Origin: Hyphomicrobiales bacterium
Lineage (GTDB): Bacteria; Pseudomonadota; Alphaproteobacteria; Rhizobiales; Beijerinckiaceae
Reading direction: 5' to 3'
Length of the DNA stretch: 24,177 nt
Assembly: GCA_015655535.1 (NCBI GenBank)
Contig: JAATEW010000182.1
Span: 1 to 24,177 of the forward strand
Part shown: positions 14,501 to 22,943 of the stretch, one piece after another
How the letters are laid out: each line of letters opens with the position of its first letter
How positions within the stretch are numbered: the stretch's first letter is position 1
Position numbers and translations under genes: made by a program
The notes under the pieces: generated by a model
The model's input: the letters and a program-made list of their open reading frames with translations, nothing else
The model's database searches: none
Told to the model about the DNA's origin: nothing

Positions 14501-15703
14501 TTAAAGTCCGACGGGCGCAGCGAGCCTGGTCGTATCCAGAGTGTGATGCGCGATCATGGCCTCCTCATTGGTCGGGACGACACGAACCGCGACGCGGCTT
14601 TGCGCCGTGCTGATGATATCGGCATCACGCGCGTTTGCTTTTTCATCGAGAGCGACACCGAGCCAGCCGAGGCGCGCGCAAACGCGGGCGCGTATCTCCG
14701 GCGCATGTTCGCCTATGCCCGCCGTGAAGACGATGCCTTCGAGGCCGCCGAGCGAACTCGTGAGCGCGCCGATCTCTCGGACGATCCGGAAGACGAAAAG
14801 CTCGATTGCCTCGTCGGCGCGCGGGTCTTTGCTGGCGAGCAAGCTTCGCATGTCGCTTGCGATCCCGCCGGAGACGCCAAGCAGGCCGGATTGCTTATAG
14901 AGCAGATCCTCGATCTCTTTGGCTGTCATGCCGCGCTGCTGCTCAAGATAAAGGATGACGCCGGGATCGATCGCGCCGCAGCGCGTGCCCATCATCAGCC
15001 CGTCGAGTGCCGTGAAGCCCATGGTCGTATCCATGCTGCGGCCGTCCTGCATGGCGCAAAGGCTCGCGCCATTGCCGAGATGCGCGGCAATCACGCGTCC
15101 CTTGGCCAGCGCCGGCGCGATGTCGCGCAGGCGGCGGGAAATATATTCGTAAGAGAGGCCGTGGAAGCCATAACGCCGGACACCTTCTGCCTCGTATGCG
15201 CGGGGCAAGGCGAAGCGCGTCGCGACCACGGGCATCGTGTGATGGAAGGCCGTATCGAAACAGGCGACCTGCGGCAGATTCGGGCGCGCCTTCATGATGG
15301 CGCGGATCGGCGCAAGATTATGCGGCTCATGTAAAGGCGCGAGCGGCGTCAGGCGATCGAGCGCGTCGAGCAGAGGCTCGGTTACAAGTTCGGGCCGGTC
15401 ATGCTCCGAACCGCCATGGACGACGCGGTGGCCGACGGCGATCAAATGATCCTGGCCGAGATTTCCTTCGGTCCATTCGATCAGATGTTCGAGCACCGGC
15501 TGGAAATGCTGATCCTTGGGAATCCAGCGCTTTTCGGTGAGCACTTTGCCGGCGGGATCCTTGGCCAGAAAATGCTGCTGCGTGCCCTCCAGCTCCGACA
15601 GGCCGTGCGAGACAAGCGTCATCGTGCCACTCGGCCCGATTTCGAAAAGCGAGAATTTAATGCTCGATGAGCCCGCGTTGAGCGTCAGGATCGCATCCGC
15701 CAT
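14501..15703 (-). CDS. ackA: Acetate kinase
   Basis: 400-residue cytosolic acetokinase catalysing acetyl phosphate + ADP to acetate + ATP. The start MADAILTLNAGSSSIKFSLF carries the family N-terminal signature with its Asn. GHRVVHGG (substrate region), DTAFHHTMP, RRYGFHGLSYEYI, AAHLGNGASLCA and FTAGIGEHAPEIR (nucleotide site) are all intact, and length is standard. The gene starts 2 nt after the pta stop, with GGAG inside the last pta codons, so translation is coupled. Beside Pta and downstream of a phosphoketolase in the same region, it probably harvests ATP from acetyl phosphate under oxygen limitation. Confidence 0.95.
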   Translation of the reverse strand: MADAILTLNAGSSSIKFSLFEIGPSGTMTLVSHGLSELEGTQQHFLAKDPAGKVLTEKRWIPKDQHFQPVLEHLIEWTEGNLGQDHLIAVGHRVVHGGSEHDRPELVTEPLLDALDRLTPLAPLHEPHNLAPIRAIMKARPNLPQVACFDTAFHHTMPVVATRFALPRAYEAEGVRRYGFHGLSYEYISRRLRDIAPALAKGRVIAAHLGNGASLCAMQDGRSMDTTMGFTALDGLMMGTRCGAIDPGVILYLEQQRGMTAKEIEDLLYKQSGLLGVSGGIASDMRSLLASKDPRADEAIELFVFRIVREIGALTSSLGGLEGIVFTAGIGEHAPEIRARVCARLGWLGVALDEKANARDADIISTAQSRVAVRVVPTNEEAMIAHHTLDTTRLAAPVGL

Positions 15704-15705
15704 GC

Positions 15706-17139
15706 CTAGACTCCGACAGCCGTTTGCGCGGCCTTGGCCCGTTCGCGCGCGATCAGCACTGCGACCGCGCAGGAGGCCATGCGGGTGCGTTCGCCATCGG
15801 CGCGGCTCGTCAGGATGATCGGCACGCGCGCGCCGAGCACCACGCCCGCAGCATCCGCGCCGGCAAGATAGATAAGCTGCTTTGCCAACATATTGCCGGA
15901 TTCGAGATCCGGCACGAGCAGAATATCGGCGACGCCCGCCACTTGCGAGATGATTCCTTTCTCCGCCGCGGCGGCCGGGCTTATGGCATTGTCGAAGGCG
16001 AGCGGCCCGTCCAGGAGGGCGCCGGTGATTTGTCCGCGATCGGCCATCTTGCAGAGCGCGGCGGCATCGAGCGTCGAGCGCAGCTTGGGATTGACCGTTT
16101 CGACGGCCGACAGCACCGCGACGCGCGGCATCTCAATTCCCATGACATGGGCAAGGTCGATGGCATTTTGCACGATGTCGCGCTTGTCTTCGAGCGTGGG
16201 CGCGATGTTGACGGCGGCGTCCGTCACGAGCAAGGGCCGCGGATAGGTCGGCACATCCATCAGATAAACATGGCTCAGCCGGCGTTTCGTCAGCAGCCCC
16301 GAGTCCGGCGCGAGCACGGCATGCAGCAATTCGTCCGTATGAAGCGAGCCCTTCATCAAAAGCGCCGCTTCGCCTTTATGCACGAGATCGACGGCCGCCG
16401 CCGCCGATGCTGCGCTATGCGGCGTGTCGACAATGAGGAAGGCCGAAATATCGACTTTGGCCTCTTCCGCCGCCTTGAGGATCTTCGCCTTCGGGCCGAC
16501 CAGGATCGGCGTGATGAGGCCGGCGCGCGCGGCCTCGACCGCGGCGCCAAGCGCATTGGCGTCGCAAGGATGCGCGACGGCGGTCAGCATGGGCTCGCCG
16601 CCGGCGGTCCTTGCGAGCAGCGTGCGCAAGCGTTCGTGACGGCTCAATTGTACGTCGGGAAGTTCGACGCGCGGCCGCCTCACCTTCTCTTTTGGCGCAC
16701 GGACATGCGCCGTGCCGCTGATGACAACTTCGCCTTTCTGGTTGGTGCAGCGGCAATCGAGCGTGAGATCGCCATGTTCGGGGCGCTTTTCCGTCACCGT
16801 CAAAGTCGCCGTGATCGTGTCGCCTATGCTGACGGGATGCAGAAAGCGCAGGTCCTGCCCGAGATAGATCGTGCCCGGTCCCGGCAATTTCGTGCCGAGC
16901 ACGCTGGAGATCAGGCCGGCGCCGAGCATCCCATGCGCGATGATCTTATGGAACATATCGGTATCGGCATAGGCCTTGTCCATATGCGCGGGATTGACGT
17001 CGCCGCTGATCACCGCGAAGAGGTCGATATCCTGCTGGGTCGTCACGCGCGTGAGGCTGGCGCTATCGCCGACCGCGATTTCGTCGAACGTCTTGTTCTC
17101 GATCATCGCTTCGGATGCGAGCGGGTTTGCGATATTCAT
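15706..17139 (-). CDS. pta: MaoC-like hydratase / phosphate acetyltransferase fusion
   Basis: 477-residue fusion. Residues 13-150 form a MaoC/hot-dog (R)-enoyl-CoA hydratase-like domain with the catalytic pair Asp47 and His52 in ISGDVNPAHMD. Residues ~165-477 are a phosphate acetyl/butyryltransferase domain (HPCDANALGAAVEAA, LLMKGSLHTDELL, NPKLRSTLDAAALCKMA, ESGNMLAKQLIYLAGADAAGVVLGARVPIILTSR). The transferase interconverts acyl phosphate and acyl-CoA. The hydratase half could act on enoyl-CoA, giving (R)-3-hydroxyacyl-CoA usable by the PHA synthase encoded 14 nt upstream, though its activity is inferred. GAGGA precedes ATG 17139. This domain order is annotated elsewhere as 'bifunctional enoyl-CoA hydratase/phosphate acetyltransferase'. 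Confidence 0.9.
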   Translation of the reverse strand: MNIANPLASEAMIENKTFDEIAVGDSASLTRVTTQQDIDLFAVISGDVNPAHMDKAYADTDMFHKIIAHGMLGAGLISSVLGTKLPGPGTIYLGQDLRFLHPVSIGDTITATLTVTEKRPEHGDLTLDCRCTNQKGEVVISGTAHVRAPKEKVRRPRVELPDVQLSRHERLRTLLARTAGGEPMLTAVAHPCDANALGAAVEAARAGLITPILVGPKAKILKAAEEAKVDISAFLIVDTPHSAASAAAAVDLVHKGEAALLMKGSLHTDELLHAVLAPDSGLLTKRRLSHVYLMDVPTYPRPLLVTDAAVNIAPTLEDKRDIVQNAIDLAHVMGIEMPRVAVLSAVETVNPKLRSTLDAAALCKMADRGQITGALLDGPLAFDNAISPAAAAEKGIISQVAGVADILLVPDLESGNMLAKQLIYLAGADAAGVVLGARVPIILTSRADGERTRMASCAVAVLIARERAKAAQTAVGV

Positions 17140-17153
17140 GATGATGTCCTCGC

Positions 17154-18956
17154 TCAGCTTTCGAGCACATAGGTTCCAGGCGCATCGGCGATGGGCGCAT
17201 AGCCTTTGTCCGGCGCGCCGAGCGATGGCGGTGCGACACGGAATGGCGAGCGCTCATCGAGCCAGGCGACCCATGTCGGCCACCAGGAGCCTTCCTCGTT
17301 CGTCGCCGCCTTCTTCCAATCTTCCGGTGCCAGATAGGCCTCTCCCGGCCTGCGCCGGGCGATGCGGTAATGCCGGTGGGGATGTCCCGGCTCGCTGACG
17401 ATGCCGGCATTGTGCCCGCCGGAGGTGAGCACGAAGGTGATGTCGCCCTGATTCAGGAGGTGGATCTTATAGACCGAGTGCCAGGGCGCGACATGGTCGG
17501 TCTCCGTGCTCACCGAAAAGATCGGAAGCTTGATCTCGGAGATTGCAATCGGCCGGCCTTCCACCATGAAACGGCCTTCGGCGAGATCATTTTCGAGGAA
17601 GAGGTCGCGCAAATATTCGGAATGCATCCTGTAGGGCATGCGCGTGGCATCGGCGTTCCAGGCCATCAGATCGAAGGGATGTTCGCGCTCGCCAAGAAGA
17701 TAGGTCTTGATCAGCCGCGACCAGACGAGATCGTTGGAGCGCAGCATTTGGAATGCGCCGGCCATCTGCTTCGAGTCGAGATAGCCTTGCTTCCACATCA
17801 CATCGTCCAAAAGCGCAAGCTGGCTTTCATCGGTGAAAAGCTGCAACTCGCCAGCCTCGGTGAAATCCGTCTGCGCGGCGAGCAGCGTCACGCTTGCTAG
17901 GCGATTGTCGCCGTCGCGCGCCATGGCCGCGGCGGCGATCGAAAGCAAAGTACCGCCGATGCAATAGCCGCAGGCATGGACGGGCGCATCCTTGCAGATC
18001 GCCTCGACCTCGTCCAAAGCCGCCATGACGCCGAGCTGACGATAATCGTCGAAGCCCGTGTTGCGCATTTCCGGCCCCGGATTGCGCCATGAAATGCAAA
18101 AGACCGTATAGCCCTGCGAGACGAGATAATGGATGAAGGAATTATGCGGCGACAGATCCAGAATATAATATTTCATGATCCAGGCGGGCACGATGAGGAT
18201 GGGCTCGGCCCGCACCTCATCCGTCACAGGCGCATATTGGATGAGTTCGATCAGCCCATTGCGCAGCACGACTTTGCCGGGCGTGACCGCGACATCCTTG
18301 CCGACGACGAAGCTCCCTGCATCATCCATCGGCTCGTGATTGATAGTGCGGCGCACATCTTCCGAGAGATTGCGCTCGCCCTTGACGAAGTTCCAGCCGG
18401 ATTGGCCAACCGTCGCGCGCAACACTTCTGGATTCATCCAGGGAAAATTCGACGGCGAAAACATGTCGATCATCTGCCGCGCGGCAAAGGACACGACGTC
18501 GGCATGTGATTTTGCAACGCCCGGCAAACCTGTGGTCGCATCGCGCCACCATTCCTCACCCAAGAGAAAAGCCTCCGCGATAAAGTTGAACGGCGGCTGC
18601 GACCAGGCTGCGTCCTGAAACCGGTGATCCTCCGGCTTGGGTTTGGCCCATTGCGTTGGAGATGCAAGGCGCGCCCATTGCCGACCTGCTTCCTCGGCGA
18701 GTTCGAGCTGCCGTCCGGGTGCGTTGGCGAGATGCAGGCCCCAGTCGAGATAGGCAAGCGTTAGCGACGCGGGCGAAAGCGAGCCGGTGAAGCGCGCCTG
18801 CGCCGCATGCAAAAGCCGGTCGAATGTGTTGGCGCCTGGCTGATTGTCCGTTTCGACTTTCGCTTCCGGCGCGAGCTGCGCAGAACTGCCTTGGTTTTGA
18901 TGGTCCGGCTGGTATGTCAAGCCGAAGCGCTTATCGGCAGCGATTAAATCGAGCAT
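17154..18956 (-). CDS. phaC: Poly(3-hydroxyalkanoate) synthase, PhaC class I-like
   Basis: 600-residue polymerase that joins (R)-3-hydroxyacyl-CoA units into storage polyester at the granule surface. The lipase-like box GYCIGG holds catalytic Cys332 (numbered from ATG 18956). Asp487 (ETDHVAP) and His515 (SGGHNAG) complete the triad. PAWIMKYYILDL and YTVFCISWRNP are typical PhaC strands, and length fits class I. The start at 18956 has AGGAG at good spacing; the longer frame to 19028 adds 24 basic residues without a clear ribosome site. It is first in the phaC-pta-ackA-fabI operon and divergent from a phasin gene, with two FixK-type boxes in between. Confidence 0.93.
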   Translation of the reverse strand: MLDLIAADKRFGLTYQPDHQNQGSSAQLAPEAKVETDNQPGANTFDRLLHAAQARFTGSLSPASLTLAYLDWGLHLANAPGRQLELAEEAGRQWARLASPTQWAKPKPEDHRFQDAAWSQPPFNFIAEAFLLGEEWWRDATTGLPGVAKSHADVVSFAARQMIDMFSPSNFPWMNPEVLRATVGQSGWNFVKGERNLSEDVRRTINHEPMDDAGSFVVGKDVAVTPGKVVLRNGLIELIQYAPVTDEVRAEPILIVPAWIMKYYILDLSPHNSFIHYLVSQGYTVFCISWRNPGPEMRNTGFDDYRQLGVMAALDEVEAICKDAPVHACGYCIGGTLLSIAAAAMARDGDNRLASVTLLAAQTDFTEAGELQLFTDESQLALLDDVMWKQGYLDSKQMAGAFQMLRSNDLVWSRLIKTYLLGEREHPFDLMAWNADATRMPYRMHSEYLRDLFLENDLAEGRFMVEGRPIAISEIKLPIFSVSTETDHVAPWHSVYKIHLLNQGDITFVLTSGGHNAGIVSEPGHPHRHYRIARRRPGEAYLAPEDWKKAATNEEGSWWPTWVAWLDERSPFRVAPPSLGAPDKGYAPIADAPGTYVLES

Positions 18957-19060
18957 GCGAACTCCTATGGAGAGAGCCTCGCGTCCGCGAGGCCGCGCAC
19001 GAAGAGGGAGGACGGTCGCTGCCGTCATTTAACACCTAGTCGCGTCGAGGCGGGTTTCCA

Positions 19061-19074
19061 TTGATCGGAGTCAA
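19061..19074 (-). promoter_or_regulatory. FNR/FixK box proximal to phaC
   Basis: TTGATCGGAGTCAA matches TTGAT-N4-ATCAA with one mismatch. Its centre is about 110 nt from the phaC start at 18956. A class II spacing would put transcription near 19026. The -10 region there (TAGGTG) is poor, so strength is uncertain. Confidence 0.6.
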
Positions 19075-19121
19075 ACCCAAACGGAAGATAGGCTCCGGAC
19101 GCTTAGCCGATGTGTGCTGTT

Positions 19122-19135
19122 TTGATCAGGATCAA
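19122..19135 (+). promoter_or_regulatory. FNR/FixK box proximal to the phasin gene
   Basis: TTGATCAGGATCAA is a perfect TTGAT-N4-ATCAA box, flanked symmetrically by T and A. Its centre is 61 bp from the phaC-side box and about 100 nt before the phasin ATG at 19229. It probably drives the phasin, and may help phaC through the shared spacer. Confidence 0.7.
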
Positions 19136-19228
19136 AGCGGTTGCATCAATGATGTGCGTGCATGGCGCCGCATCAAACGCTGAGATGGTGACATCCCTAT
19201 GTCGTCATGCGTTGGGCAGGAGAAACAC

Positions 19229-19609
19229 ATGACCGACGCATCGCAATTCGAAACGAAAATTCCGGGCCTCGATGGTTCATTTCCGACGAAATTCCTGGAA
19301 GTGCAGGAGCGCAATGCGGAAATACTGACGTCGGCCAATGAGATCGTGGCGAGAACAGCGAAAGCCATCGGCGAGAACCAGACGGAATTCCTCCAGCAGG
19401 AAGCGGAGCAAGCTTCAAAGGCTTTTACGCCCGTCAAATTCGATACGGATGCCGGCGCGGCACTCTCTGCCTTCGGCAATCAGATGCAGGAAAACTCTAA
19501 AAATTTGATCAGCCATATGCGGACGATCAACGATCTCGTCTTCGATTGCGGATGGCAGCTCTTCAAGCTTGGCGCCAGCAGCTTCCGGCAGCCGCCCAAG
19601 CCACTGTAA
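19229..19609 (+). CDS. Phasin (PHA granule-associated protein)
   Basis: 126-residue, mostly helical, amphipathic protein that coats PHA granules and affects their size. It shows the phasin pattern: a central helix LEVQERNAEILTSANEIVARTAKAIGEN-type region (about 22-50) and a second helical segment (FGNQMQENSKNLISHMRTIN), with no signal peptide. ATG 19229 is chosen because AGGAG lies six to seven nt upstream; the longer ATG 19199 frame would include that site. Divergent pairing with phaC and a perfect FixK-type box support co-induction with the polymer synthase. The exact phasin subfamily cannot be set from sequence alone. Confidence 0.82.
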   Translation: MTDASQFETKIPGLDGSFPTKFLEVQERNAEILTSANEIVARTAKAIGENQTEFLQQEAEQASKAFTPVKFDTDAGAALSAFGNQMQENSKNLISHMRTINDLVFDCGWQLFKLGASSFRQPPKPL

Positions 19610-19629
19610 ACGGAAAGTCTATTTGCCCG

Positions 19630-19659
19630 CCGAACCGGCTGAATAGACCGCCGGTTCGG
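19630..19659. terminator. Bidirectional hairpin between convergent phasin and nitroreductase genes
   Basis: Perfect 10-bp inverted repeat CCGAACCGGC/GCCGGTTCGG with a 10-base loop, 20 nt after the phasin stop and 26 nt past the nitroreductase stop. No U-run follows on either side, so termination is inferred from position and stem strength. Confidence 0.55.
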
Positions 19660-19685
19660 AGAGATGACTTTAACGTCTTCAAAAT

Positions 19686-20246
19686 TCAATCGATCCAACG
19701 GGCGAGAGGCGCCTTGCGCGGCACGGGCGGTGTCTCGCCCTTCGGGGTGCCCACGATGATCGGTGCAACCGGAATATAGCGCGGGCCGATTTCGACCGCT
19801 CGCTTGCCCTCGGCCGTCTCCAGCCATTTCTGGGCAAGGCCGATCCAACATGTCCCAAGGCCTTGGCCATGCGCGGCGAGCATTAAATTCTCGGCCGCGA
19901 GCGCGGCATCTTCGACGGCGAAGTCGCCGCCAATCGTTGAAATCAGGATAACCGCGGGCGCATGGTAGAAAACGTGAAAGTCGGGCCCGGCGTGCAAATG
20001 CTGGCGCACGCGGGTTCCGGCCGTGGCCAAATCCGTCACCTTCTGCATATGCGCTTTTGTAGCCTCGGAAATCCGATCGAGCAAAGCTTTGTTTTGAATG
20101 ATCGTGAAGTGCCAATTCTCTGTGTTGTTCGCGCTGGGCGCCCAAATGGCGGCATCCACCAATCCAAGCAGAACCTCTTTCGCCACGGGCACATCCGTGA
20201 AGGCGCGAACCGAGCGGCGATGTTTTATGGCATCCATCAGTTCCAT
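19686..20246 (-). CDS. Nitroreductase-family flavoprotein
   Basis: 186-residue FMN-dependent NAD(P)H oxidoreductase. HRRSVRAFTDVPV (9-21) is the N-terminal FMN/phosphate-binding signature. APSANNTENWHF (36-47) and the C-terminal GLGTCWIGLAQKW and VGTPKGE strands complete the fold. The physiological substrate is unknown; relatives reduce nitro compounds, quinones or enones. GGGAG precedes ATG 20246. It lies 110 nt after the phosphoketolase stop, with a FixK-like box in the gap, and could be read both from its own promoter and through from xfp. Nitroreductases are recurrent members of FNR/FixK regulons in alphaproteobacteria, which supports a low-oxygen redox role. Confidence 0.88.
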   Translation of the reverse strand: MELMDAIKHRRSVRAFTDVPVAKEVLLGLVDAAIWAPSANNTENWHFTIIQNKALLDRISEATKAHMQKVTDLATAGTRVRQHLHAGPDFHVFYHAPAVILISTIGGDFAVEDAALAAENLMLAAHGQGLGTCWIGLAQKWLETAEGKRAVEIGPRYIPVAPIIVGTPKGETPPVPRKAPLARWID

Positions 20247-20299
20247 GTCGATCTCCCGTGTCGAGATGCCGAACCTGGAACCATGCCGTCATTCCGACT

Positions 20300-20313
20300 T
20301 TGACCTCGCACAA
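20300..20313 (-). promoter_or_regulatory. Degenerate FNR/FixK-like box before the nitroreductase
   Basis: On the minus strand TTGTGCGAGGTCAA resembles TTGAT-N4-ATCAA with three mismatches across the half-sites. Its centre is about 60 nt from the start codon at 20246, compatible with a class II promoter and short leader. No clear -10 is visible, so this is tentative. Confidence 0.35.
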
Positions 20314-20330
20314 AGCGACCGTTCACTCAC

Positions 20331-20362
20331 GCGTGATCGCGTTCCGCAACACAGGATCACGC
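20331..20362. terminator. Weak inverted repeat across the xfp stop codon
   Basis: GCGTGATC and GATCACGC form a perfect 8-bp stem separated by 16 bases; the distal arm contains the xfp stop. The loop is long and no U-run follows, so it is at best an attenuator between xfp and the nitroreductase gene. Confidence 0.25.
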
Positions 20363-22750
20363 CTCGTGCGGCCAGCGCCAGTCGTTGATCTCCGGCATGT
20401 CTTTGCCATGCTCGGCGATATAGCGTTTGTGTTCGATGAGCCTGTCGCGGATCGCCTGTTTGGCATAAACGGCCGCGGCGCCGAGCTTCGGCACCCGGTC
20501 GATGACATCGGCGACGAGGTGAAAGCGATCGAGCTCGTTACGCACGACCATGTCGAAAGGCGTCGTCGTCGAGCCTTCCTCCTTATAGCCGCGCACGTGC
20601 ATATTGTCGTGATTGGTACGACGATAGGCGAGCCGGTGAATGAGCCAGGGATAGCCGTGATAGGCAAAGATCACCGGCTTATCCTTGGTGAACAATGCGT
20701 CGAAATCATTATCGGCTAAGCCGTGCGGATGCTCGCTGCGCGGTTGCAGCGTCATCAGATCGACGACGTTCACGACGCGCACTTTGAGATCCGGCACATG
20801 CCGGTGCAGAAGATCGACGGCGGCCAAGGTCTCCAAAGTCGGACCGTCGCCGGCGCAGGCCATGACGACGTCGGGCTCGCTGCCGCGATCATTGCTCGCC
20901 CATTCCCAGATGCCGATCCCTTGCGTGCAATGTTTGATCGCAGCATCCATGTCGAGCCATTGCGGCGCCGGCTGTTTGCCCGCGACGATGACATTGATGC
21001 GGTCCCAGCTTCTGAGGCAATGGTCGGTGACATAGAGAAGCGTATTGGCGTCCGGCGGAAAATAGACCCGGACAATGTCGGCCTTCTTATTCACCACATG
21101 ATCGACGAAGCCCGGATCCTGATGGCTGAAGCCATTGTGTTCCTGCCGCCAGACATGCGAGTTTAAAAGATAGTTGAGCGATGCGATGGGCCGGCGCCAG
21201 GCGATCTCGCGCGAGGCCTTCAGCCATTTGGCATGCTGGTTGAACATCGAATCGACGATGTGGATGAAGGCCTCATAGCAGGAAAAGAAACCATGCCGCC
21301 CGGTGAGCAAATAGCCTTCGAGCCAGCCCTGGCAGGTGTGTTCGCTTAAAATTTCCATCACGCGGCCATTGGGCGCGAGATAGGTGTCCTCGGGAATTGT
21401 CTCGGCATCCCAGGCGCGGTCGGTGGCTTCAAACAGCGCTTGCAGCCGGTTCGACGCGGTCTCGTCCGGGCCAAACACCCGAAAATTCCGGGCGGCCGCA
21501 TTGTCCCGCATCACGTCGCGCAGGAAAGCGCCCATGACGGCCGTGGCCTCGGCGTCGACGCCGCCCGGATGCGGCACGGCGACGGCATAATTGCTAAACT
21601 CCGGCAGCCGCAAAGGCCGCATCAAGGCGCCGCCATTGGCATGCGGATTGGCGCTCATCCGGCGTGTGCCGGAGGGTGCCAGCGCCGCGATCTCGGCGCG
21701 CAAAGCGCCTTTTTCGTCGAAAAGTTCTTCGGGCTTATAGCCGCGCATCCATGCGTCGAGCAGGCTCAGATGTTCCGGCTTATCCAAAGTGAAAGGCACC
21801 TGATGCGCGCGCCAGAATCCTTCGGTCTTCAATCCGTCGACCGTTTTGGGTCCGGTCCAGCCTTTGGGACTGCGTAGCACAATCATCGGCCAGATCGGCC
21901 GTTCGGCGGCTCCTCCCGCGCGGGCTTTTTGTTGGATGGCTTCGATCGCCGCGATTGCGCTATCCAAAGCCGCGGCCATGGCTTGGTGCATCAGGATCGG
22001 ATCGTCGCCCTCGACGAAAATCGGCGCATAGCCATAGCCGCGCAAGAGTGCGTCGAGCTCCGCATGGCTGATGCGGGCAAGCACCGTCGGATTGGCGATC
22101 TTATAGCCGTTCAAATGCAGGATCGGCAGAACCGCGCCGTCGCTCGCCGGATTGAGGAACTTGTTGCCGTGCCAGGCGGTCGCGAGCGGCCCCGTCTCGG
22201 CCTCGCCGTCGCCGATGACGCAGGCCGCGATCAAGCCCGGATTGTCGAAGACCGCGCCGAAGGCATGCGAGAGCGAATAGCCGAGTTCGCCGCCTTCGTG
22301 GATCGATCCGGGCGTGTCCGGCGAGGCATGGCTCGGGATGCCGCCCGGAAAGGAAAACTGCCGGAAGAGGCGGCGCATGCCTTCCTCATCCTGCGAGATC
22401 TCGGGATAGACCTCGCTATAGGTGCCTTCGAGCCAGCAGCTCGCCACTACGCCAGGAGCACCATGGCCGGGGCCGGCGATGAAAAGCACGTCGAGATCGC
22501 GCGCTTTGATAAGACGATTCAAATGGGCATAGATGAAATTGAGGCCGGGTGTCGTGCCCCAATGGCCGAGCAGGCGCGGCTTGACATCCGCGAGCGTGAG
22601 CGGCTTGCGCAGCAGAGGATTGTCGAGAAGATAGACTTGGCCGACCGAAAGATAATTCGCCGCGCGCCACCAGGCGTGGATGAGATCGAGTTCTTCTGTT
22701 GAAAGCGGCTTTGCGTCCCGATCCGGCATGTCAACGAAACCCGTCGTCAT
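20357..22750 (-). CDS. xfp: Xylulose-5-phosphate/fructose-6-phosphate phosphoketolase
   Basis: 797-residue thiamine-diphosphate enzyme that splits xylulose 5-phosphate (and often fructose 6-phosphate) with phosphate into acetyl phosphate plus an aldose phosphate. The family opening WWRAANYLSVGQVYLLDNP, the GPGHGAPG loop, and the ThDP/metal motif GDGEAETGPLATAW...HLNGYKI are intact, as are SNPHANGG and the C-terminal RVVNVVDLMTLQ and YGYPWLIHRL-like segments (FAYHGYPWLIHRLAYRR). ATG 22750 gives the usual length and follows AGAGGGA; the longer frame to 22873 would add 41 residues lying over a hairpin. It supplies acetyl phosphate for the Pta and AckA encoded nearby. Substrate range cannot be set from sequence. 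Confidence 0.95.
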   Translation of the reverse strand: MTTGFVDMPDRDAKPLSTEELDLIHAWWRAANYLSVGQVYLLDNPLLRKPLTLADVKPRLLGHWGTTPGLNFIYAHLNRLIKARDLDVLFIAGPGHGAPGVVASCWLEGTYSEVYPEISQDEEGMRRLFRQFSFPGGIPSHASPDTPGSIHEGGELGYSLSHAFGAVFDNPGLIAACVIGDGEAETGPLATAWHGNKFLNPASDGAVLPILHLNGYKIANPTVLARISHAELDALLRGYGYAPIFVEGDDPILMHQAMAAALDSAIAAIEAIQQKARAGGAAERPIWPMIVLRSPKGWTGPKTVDGLKTEGFWRAHQVPFTLDKPEHLSLLDAWMRGYKPEELFDEKGALRAEIAALAPSGTRRMSANPHANGGALMRPLRLPEFSNYAVAVPHPGGVDAEATAVMGAFLRDVMRDNAAARNFRVFGPDETASNRLQALFEATDRAWDAETIPEDTYLAPNGRVMEILSEHTCQGWLEGYLLTGRHGFFSCYEAFIHIVDSMFNQHAKWLKASREIAWRRPIASLNYLLNSHVWRQEHNGFSHQDPGFVDHVVNKKADIVRVYFPPDANTLLYVTDHCLRSWDRINVIVAGKQPAPQWLDMDAAIKHCTQGIGIWEWASNDRGSEPDVVMACAGDGPTLETLAAVDLLHRHVPDLKVRVVNVVDLMTLQPRSEHPHGLADNDFDALFTKDKPVIFAYHGYPWLIHRLAYRRTNHDNMHVRGYKEEGSTTTPFDMVVRNELDRFHLVADVIDRVPKLGAAAVYAKQAIRDRLIEHKRYIAEHGKDMPEINDWRWPHEA

Positions 22751-22817
22751 TGCTGTCCCTCTCGATTCGGTCAGATCAGGAAGCCTTATCCGCAACGATG
22801 GTTCCGGTTCAAGGCAG

Positions 22818-22869
22818 AGCATGGCCAGACCGGACATCGTCCAGATCCGACGTCCGGTCAGGCTATGCT
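22818..22869. repeat. Long imperfect inverted repeat in the xfp upstream region
   Basis: Two 22-base arms (22818-22839 and 22848-22869) match at 19 of 22 positions around an 8-base loop; the core GACCGGAC/GTCCGGTC is perfect. It lies about 70-120 nt before the xfp start and after the fixK stop. It could be a terminator for fixK, a structured 5' leader of xfp, or a small dispersed repeat. Confidence 0.6.
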
Positions 22870-22913
22870 CCACCTCGTTAATGTGAGTCTGATGACATTT
22901 TCACGTTTAAAGT

Positions 22914-22927
22914 TGGATCGATTTCAA
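22914..22927 (-). promoter_or_regulatory. Degenerate FNR/FixK-like box between fixK and xfp
   Basis: On the minus strand TTGAAATCGATCCA shares 8 of 10 defined positions with TTGAT-N4-ATCAA and lies within a TTGGAT...ATCCAA symmetric frame (22913-22932). It is about 165-175 nt before the xfp start. Tentative; if real, FixK would control the gene beside it. Confidence 0.3.
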
Positions 22928-22943
22928 TCCAAACCGATCGTGA

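Noticed and set aside
14366..15334. Plus-strand ORF of 322 codons over fabI and ackA
   Set aside because: Antisense to two well-supported genes and spans their junction; no motif.
15724..17172. Plus-strand ORF of 482 codons
   Set aside because: It lies exactly antisense to the maoC-pta gene, has Arg/His/Asp-rich composition typical of a reverse-frame shadow in GC-rich DNA, and shows no family motif.
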